From NCBI RefSeq assembly GCF_029227915.1, contig NC_079880.1:10443501-10507500 (forward strand): 64,000 nt of DNA. Direction: 5' to 3'. The notes under the pieces are model-generated. The model was not told where the DNA came from and made no database searches. It saw nothing but the letters and a program-made list of their open reading frames with translations. A program made the translations under genes and the position numbers. How positions within the stretch are numbered: position 1 is the stretch's first letter; every line of letters starts with the position of its first letter. Below, in pieces: positions 57,850 to 64,000 of the stretch. Source of the stretch: Hydractinia symbiolongicarpus. Taxonomy: Eukaryota > Cnidaria > Hydrozoa > Anthoathecata > Hydractiniidae.

Positions 57850-60800
57850 ATGTTTCCATTGGCATTGGATAAAAAGTCCACTCCAGCTCAACCACCACCT
57901 GTCGATGTCTCTCATTTAACTGAAGAGGAGAAGAAGAAAATTATAGACGTTTTAGAAAGACAGAAAGCTTTGGAAAATGAAACAGCCTCAATACAAAGGT
58001 TAGATTTTTTTAAAAATTTCAAAAACAACATAAAGATTGTGCATTTTGTGTTGGACTTGACTAGTGCCCTGGTACCTGGCACTTTAAGCTTAAAATCGCT
58101 AAAAGTGCTGGTAAATTTGAAAATGGCATATGCACTGATATGTAACAAACTGATGTGATATTTGTTAATTGAACGAAGTTTTACATCTTCAGAATTTCAA
58201 CAATGCAAATATTTTGCAAAATAATCAAAGTGAATGGCATATTGCTTAAAGAGACTGGTCAATTTTTGATGCTTAAAGTGGCAGGTTTTTTTGTAAGAGA
58301 CAGTAGACTTAGTGCTGTGCTGGGTTTTTTGAAAGATATTAGAGCACCAGTTTATTTTGTAAAAGATGCAGTAGACTTAAAGTGTCAAGTTTTCTATAGA
58401 ATAGAGTACATTTCCAACTCTTCTTGTTCACACTGTATCTTCAGAAACCAAAGTAGCATGCTCAAAGAGGGGCATTACCTTTGGCCCTTTTAACTCCTTC
58501 AACCATTATCAGCTAGCTCTTACGGGTGCCTTTACTCCGTACTTATCATTCATATCAATTAGACATCGTTAGCAGCACGAGTATGGAAGGAACCCCTTAA
58601 CTTGCTACCTGACTGATTAAAACAGGAGGAATATTTATATGCCTCTTGTTTTTTTATTTGAACTCATCCATCTTAATCGATTTTTTTCTGTAAGAAGCAT
58701 TGGAAACGAAAATATAAGAGCCAAGGATTTACCATTCTTAACTCATAATAATTAAGATCAGTATTTATTCTTTTTTCAACCCTTCCTTGCGCTGCTTTTT
58801 GCCTCTTGAATTCCGCATCCAATATTCAATATATAAATGTATTTCTGCTAAACTAATTGGGTAAAAAATCAACAACCTTTGCAATGACCGCACCACAGCG
58901 TGTATAGTCAAAGTGAAATCATGTGGCCTAAAAATTTACCTGTTCTTTAATTTAAGAGACAGTACAGGTTCTTTAACTGATTTTTAGCTAGCCGTTTTAT
59001 ATTCTGTCTTGAAAAATCCATCAAGGTAAGGTACCTTTAAAGAAACTTTTATGTGCCATTAACAGGATATTGCTGTTGAGGTCCCCTCTCTTCCTTTATA
59101 ACAGATTTTACCAAAAAGAATTTACGCAAACATATATTTATTTTTTGTGTAGTCTTAGAGATACTATATCTGTCGCCTGATCTACAAAAATTGAGATGAA
59201 AAGGTGATCTCAAACTTTTGAGAGAAACTTGGGCCTGTTTTCCTTTACATTTCTGTGAGCGTATCACTCTTTATGGCTAATTTTTTCAGGCTTTGTTAGC
59301 AAAATATACGTACTGAATCAATTTTTTTGAAATTTCCTTTCTTAAGTCAAAGTTTCCGTCCCCTTTAAATGCTAGTATAATGATGGTGCATTAAAAAAAT
59401 TAAAGGCCCATAACTTATATGTGATGAGTAAAAATATGGTATAAGACCCTAGATGAAGCAAGGTCTTTTTTGGTTCATTTCTTTGGATCACCACTTCACT
59501 TAATAATAACTTCTCCTTTAAGTGCATTCCCTTAAATTATAAGAAAAAAAGAAACGGAACCCCAACTGTTATCTGCACAACAGCAAACATAAATATTTTT
59601 AGTTTAGCTCAATAAATAATTTTAACAACCTGCTAAAGTACTCTTTTTAGACGAACACCTTTTCCTTCAAAATAGAATGGGTGCTTATCTTGAATAAGGA
59701 GAAAGGCCCAATAAACTTTCTTCAACAATAGAGAGGCATTTTATGTGAGGGGAAGGTGATAAACAACTTTAAAAGGTTGTTCTTCAATTTTCTGCACTTT
59801 TTTATATTTAATTTGAACGTAATTTTTGTTATTCATTAACTTATACTGGAGACGTTCATCTGAATTTGATTACATTGTGTCGTTTTCTAGTTCGCTTGCA
59901 AAAGAATTGGCAACGTATCAAGTGCAATATGAAGTCAAAAGTAGCAGTGGAGAAAGCTCTCCAGCCTCAGCAGACCTATGTGAGCTTTGTCATCAAAATA
60001 AAGTTGTGATCGTTAATAATAACCCTCGTAAATGTAAATTTTGCAGGTTTAAGTTGTGCAATAGTTGCAGCTTTCAGGATAGTACACAGGTGAGTTTCTT
60101 TTTTATGTTTTGTTTGATAAAGTAAAAGGAACTGCTCGTTAATAGAATACAAAGCGTAGAAGAAATTTTGGCTGTAATTTGCTTCAATAAATTCTATCCA
60201 AAGCATTCCTAAATCTTGATTTGTTATTTTTACAACAGTCAAAAATTTAGGCTATAAAAAATTTTGCAGTATTTTATTTTGTGAACTTTACTCTAATTAC
60301 AAAATGGATATTTTAAATGAAACAATTAAAATGTGCCATGAGAACATTTTACAATCTTGTTTCGACTTTTTAGTTTTTTATTTGCCTTTCAACTACATTT
60401 TTCTTTATTAAAATATATCTATGTTGTTTTGGTATAAATTAAAACTTCTCAGTTTTTTTGCTGGTGTTTCATTCTATCTTTGAAATTTATTGTATCCTAG
60501 GCTGGGTTATAATGTTTTTCGATGACAATTGATGATTGTTATTAAAAATTATCATATAGCTGGAACCCGCCTCTCCCCCAGTATTGTTTTAGTTTGCAGC
60601 CAGTTTCTACTTCTTTTTTTTAAAAGTTACATCCTGTTTATTCATTAATATATCTAAATTCATATTTCTGCCTGTCAAAACCTATTAGAAAAATACATTT
60701 AAAGTTGACAATTGTGTAACGATTCAATAAACTCTGTAAACTAAGCTGGCAATTTTCAAAATTTGCAACATTAAAAAATTAGGGACATTTATCTATGCAT

Positions 60801-63751
60801 TAGAGATCTTGCTGAAGGTTCTAAAAGAACAAGTATTTTTTAGTCACATTTTAGTGGCTATGATAGGCAGACTAGGTAGACAAATGGAATTAGAGAAACA
60901 ATTTAATTTACTAGAACTTTTTCTAACTATCAATGTGTTGTAACTATTTAACATAGCTTTTGGGTAGGTTCCATATATTTTTTTAACAACAAAAACAACA
61001 CCAAATGTGCTTTTTGATGTCTTTGGATGTGAGTTTAAATTAAAAGGTTGTTAAATATCCGATACAGGATAAAGATAATAGCTTGACCTCAAAATAATAG
61101 GGGAGGGTTAACCTTAAATAAAATGGAGTAGGGTTCCTAATAATAGGGGTTATTTAATAAATAGGGGGTTCTTACCCCTATGCAAATTATGATTATGTTG
61201 TATTAGGATACTAAAAATTAAACAATATTATTTTAAGTTGGATATAGGAAATACTGTGTTAAAAATGTAAGTGAGAAGTAATATAGACTTCTAAGCAGGC
61301 TACGTTAAACAATGTAAAAAAATGATATTTTGATAAATTACGTAAACACATTTTAGGATGATTGGTTATGTCCACTGTGTAAGAAAAAACAGGATCTTTT
61401 GTTAAAAACTGGAAAATGGTTTCATGGAAAAGAGACAAAAAAACACAACCCTGGCAGAGAACTTGAACTTCATTTACTAAACACTCCACCGGCTACTCCC
61501 AAAAGTAAACCTATTAGTCCGAAGATTATAAAAACTGGCTTACCTGCCAGCTCTGTTGCCAAAGCTCAATTAGAAGAACAGGCAGAGGATGAACGCAGAA
61601 AGTCATTAAAAGAAAGATTGGGTGAGAGCAATGGAGTTGGTAAACATGGCAGCCGTGTCAGTGATAGTGATTCTGACAGTAGTGAAAATCGAAGAGGTGG
61701 TTCGTTTAAAAAAAAAGTTACTTTTAAAGAGCGTAATTATACGAGAGGAGCTAGTTCTGAAAGCAATGAAGATGATGCATTGTCACAGGAACAAAATAAA
61801 ATAAAAGAAGAATTACTCAAGGTTTCACCATTTTCTTTCCCTTTTCTTTTTTTTTCTTATTTCTAATTTACGATGGTATAAAGTAAAAGTCGAATACCGA
61901 TGTGTTAAAGTTTACCTCCTGCTAAAAAGCAAAATGGGTTATAAGCATAAATTATTGACGAAATTGTGAGTTAGCCAATGTGTTTTGATTAGTTTTAAAA
62001 TTACATAGCATAATTTTGCCAACATAAGTTCCAAAACTACTGTGGTGTTCTAATAATTGTGAGAATTGTGATAGCAATTATTTCTGACACTGTAAATGCT
62101 GAATAACGCCGACTGGAGCATAATTAAAATAGCTAAATATTGAATTTAAAATGTTCAAAACGCCAGAAAGCATTTTTAACCCTTAATGCCTCTATATTAA
62201 ACGCAAATGCCAATGTTTAATTTGTGTGTTTCAATATTTTTAGCTGCTGAGCAGTCATCATGTACGTTGGTCTCCTCCTGATGATGAAAATAAAAAGCTA
62301 GGAGATATTTTGCTCTCCATTGAACCTGGAAATAGCAAGCAGTTTAAAGGTTTGTAATTTTTTTAACAAATTGCTTTACGTAATCTTCAAGAACTGTGAG
62401 GACGATTATTTTAAAGCAGAACCCAATCTTTATTAAGGCTTATTTTTAAAAAAAATGAGTCTAATAAAAGTTTGGATACTTAAAACCATCATGCAAAAGT
62501 TTTTTCACTGGTAAATTGATGGTCACCTGACTTGGTGCGTGGAGCTGTGTGGTTTACATGTAGAGTCCTTATTAGGCTGTAAAAGGCCATATTACAGCCT
62601 GTGTAGGCCCGTGCACGTTGTGGGCCATTATAACTGAAGTTTTTTAGTTATCTTTATGAAAAATAAAATGGCTGATGCAGTGAGTTGAGTGTCAAATTTT
62701 TGAATTTTTTTTTTTTTCTTGGTTTATTTGATTGCATTTTGAGCTTTGAATTCTATTATTTGAGAATTTATTGAGTAAAGTTTTTAATTGACCCCAATAA
62801 TTTATTTCGAATTTTACTAAAATGGTACAAGTCTTTGTTTTTGATTTAGACCATTGTTCAGCTTTTGGATTTGAATTATCAGCTGGCTTAACATCTGACA
62901 GTGGGAAGTTAATGACAGTGATAAAGACAGTTAAAAGGGATAGCATCGCTGATATCATTGCAAATATAGCTGTTGGTGTGTAAATTTGTCGCTTTTACTA
63001 GACCTTGTTTCCTCATTTATGAAGATTGACAAATATTAGTAGGATGTCACACTTTGTAATATCTGTGAGACTGACTAACGAACTAGTGAATTTAGTACGA
63101 CCTTTATCATTCCTATATTTTTTTAACATTATATGTAAGTCAGCACGTTTATTTATTTGTGTATCTATTTATTTATTGATATTTGCATCATATATTTAAA
63201 ATGTTTAGAAGTCTTGCTAAAAAACCAATTGATTAATTATTCAGTACGTTTCGAATTAATTGTTTTTCTTTTCTTTTAGATAATATTAACAATAAATTTT
63301 TGTATTTTCTCACATTTCGGGATTAAAAGAAAAAACATGTGTGATCTGTTTGTTTATATGCCTCAATTAAAATGATTGGACTCGTTGGTGTACAGTTTTC
63401 ATTAAAATAATGTTACATAGGCAATATGTTTAAAATTTTGAACAAAATTATGTAAACTTTAATAAAATATAACATTGATGGATTTATTATTGTAGATAGT
63501 AAACATTTTGTTGTCAGGCTTAAATTTTTGTGTATGAATTGTTGTTTAAAATGTTTTACATTATTTCTGATGCATAAATAAAAAACAATTGAATCTTTCT
63601 TTTGTGCATGGATAGCACTTTTTGTCCTTTAAGGTGATGAAGTCTTAGAATGGAATGAACAGTCTTTGGTGGATTGCACGAAAGAAGAAGTTGAGGAGAT
63701 ACTTTCCATGGAAGATTCTTTAGATTTGCATATACTACTAAGCAGAACATG
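57850..63751 (+). CDS. RIMS: RIM (Rab3-interacting molecule), N-terminal part; gene continues past the window
   Basis: Exons 57850-57998, 59891-60089, 61357-61821, 62244-62349, 62850-62975 and 63634-63751 join in phase and give about 388 residues with no stop. LTEEEKKKIIDVLERQK is the Rab3-binding helix. CELC, CKFC, CNSC and CPLC supply the eight cysteines of the FYVE-like zinc finger, and TGKWFHG occupies the SGAWFF-type position after it. A Ser/acidic-basic linker follows (SDSDSDSSENRR, KKKVTFKE). The PDZ domain then reads FGFELSAG, VIKTVKRDSIAD and GDEVLEWNEQSL, close to RIM's GDEVLEWNGKPL. RIM is a presynaptic active-zone scaffold that tethers Rab3 vesicles, Munc13 and calcium channels. 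The C2 domains and the SH3-binding motif would lie downstream of this window. The last exon ends with two bases of an open codon and donor GTAACA. Confidence 0.93.
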
Positions 63752-64000
63752 GTAACATTGCTTTCGTGTTTTTAGTGCCGCATATTTTGATTTAATACAG
63801 ATGTGACATTGTGCAGGAGATACTATTATGCATGGTGTTGCCACTTTTCACAAAGCCGTGTTTTGAAGAGTGGGCTGTTATTTTTAAAAATACAGCATAT
63901 TTGCATGTCTGCTATTCATTAAATGCCAGACTGCAATAAGACTTTAATAGGAAGCACAAAAATTCAGTATTTTTTTAAAACTTTCTGTTTAATTCAGCGT

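Noticed and set aside
1-64000. CRISPR array, bacterial operon or phage structure
   Set aside because: The genes are intron-containing animal genes; the only short regular array is the minisatellite at 1-235, whose units are adjacent with no spacers.

Overview
The window looks like nuclear DNA of an early-branching animal, most likely a cnidarian and plausibly a hydrozoan. It is AT-rich. Its genes have many GT-AG introns and encode animal proteins: RPL30, MGST1, a LAMMER/CLK kinase, the ciliary protein EFHC1 and the presynaptic scaffold RIM. Intergenic DNA is full of small transposon relics. The taxon is inferred from gene content and repeat style, not proven. All exon boundaries were built by hand from splice signals, reading phase and remembered family motifs; no alignment was run.

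Layout. 1-235: minisatellite. 236-5.9 kb: no supported gene. 5.93/8.39-10.16 kb (+): an unrecognised, low-complexity, basic/serine-rich protein. 12.8-14.2 kb (+) and 21.4-23.1 kb (-): two closely similar, 5'-truncated, defective non-LTR retrotransposons in inverted orientation. 15.1-16.2 kb (-): RPL30, with three related H/ACA-like snoRNA candidates in its introns. 17.4-19.7 kb (+): a decayed RTE-like retrotransposon with a PHD-like zinc finger behind its reverse transcriptase.

20.9-34.4 kb: a head-to-tail segmental duplication, each unit holding one intact MGST1-like glutathione transferase gene. The left unit later gained a retrotransposon, a 116-bp MITE with a 9-bp target-site duplication, and a 1.2-kb AT-rich insert. 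34.8-40.5 kb (-): a 12-exon CLK kinase with two small DNA transposons in its introns and a Cys in place of the last Arg of the LAMMER motif.

41.8-46.0 kb (+): the most striking locus, a multi-exon RAG1-like gene. It joins a RAG1-type N-terminal zinc region and half a RING finger to a RAG1-core-like transposase region, with a frame break inside the RING. 47.3-56.7 kb (+): EFHC1, with three DM10 domains and no visible EF-hand. 57.85 kb to the right edge (+): the 5' part of RIM (Rab3-binding helix, FYVE-like zinc finger, PDZ), continuing beyond the window.

The host genes share no pathway: they are ordinary ribosomal, detoxification, splicing-kinase, ciliary and synaptic genes. What links the window is mobile DNA, namely two retrotransposon families, at least three MITE-like families, a tRNA-derived SINE and a transposase-derived RAG1-like gene.
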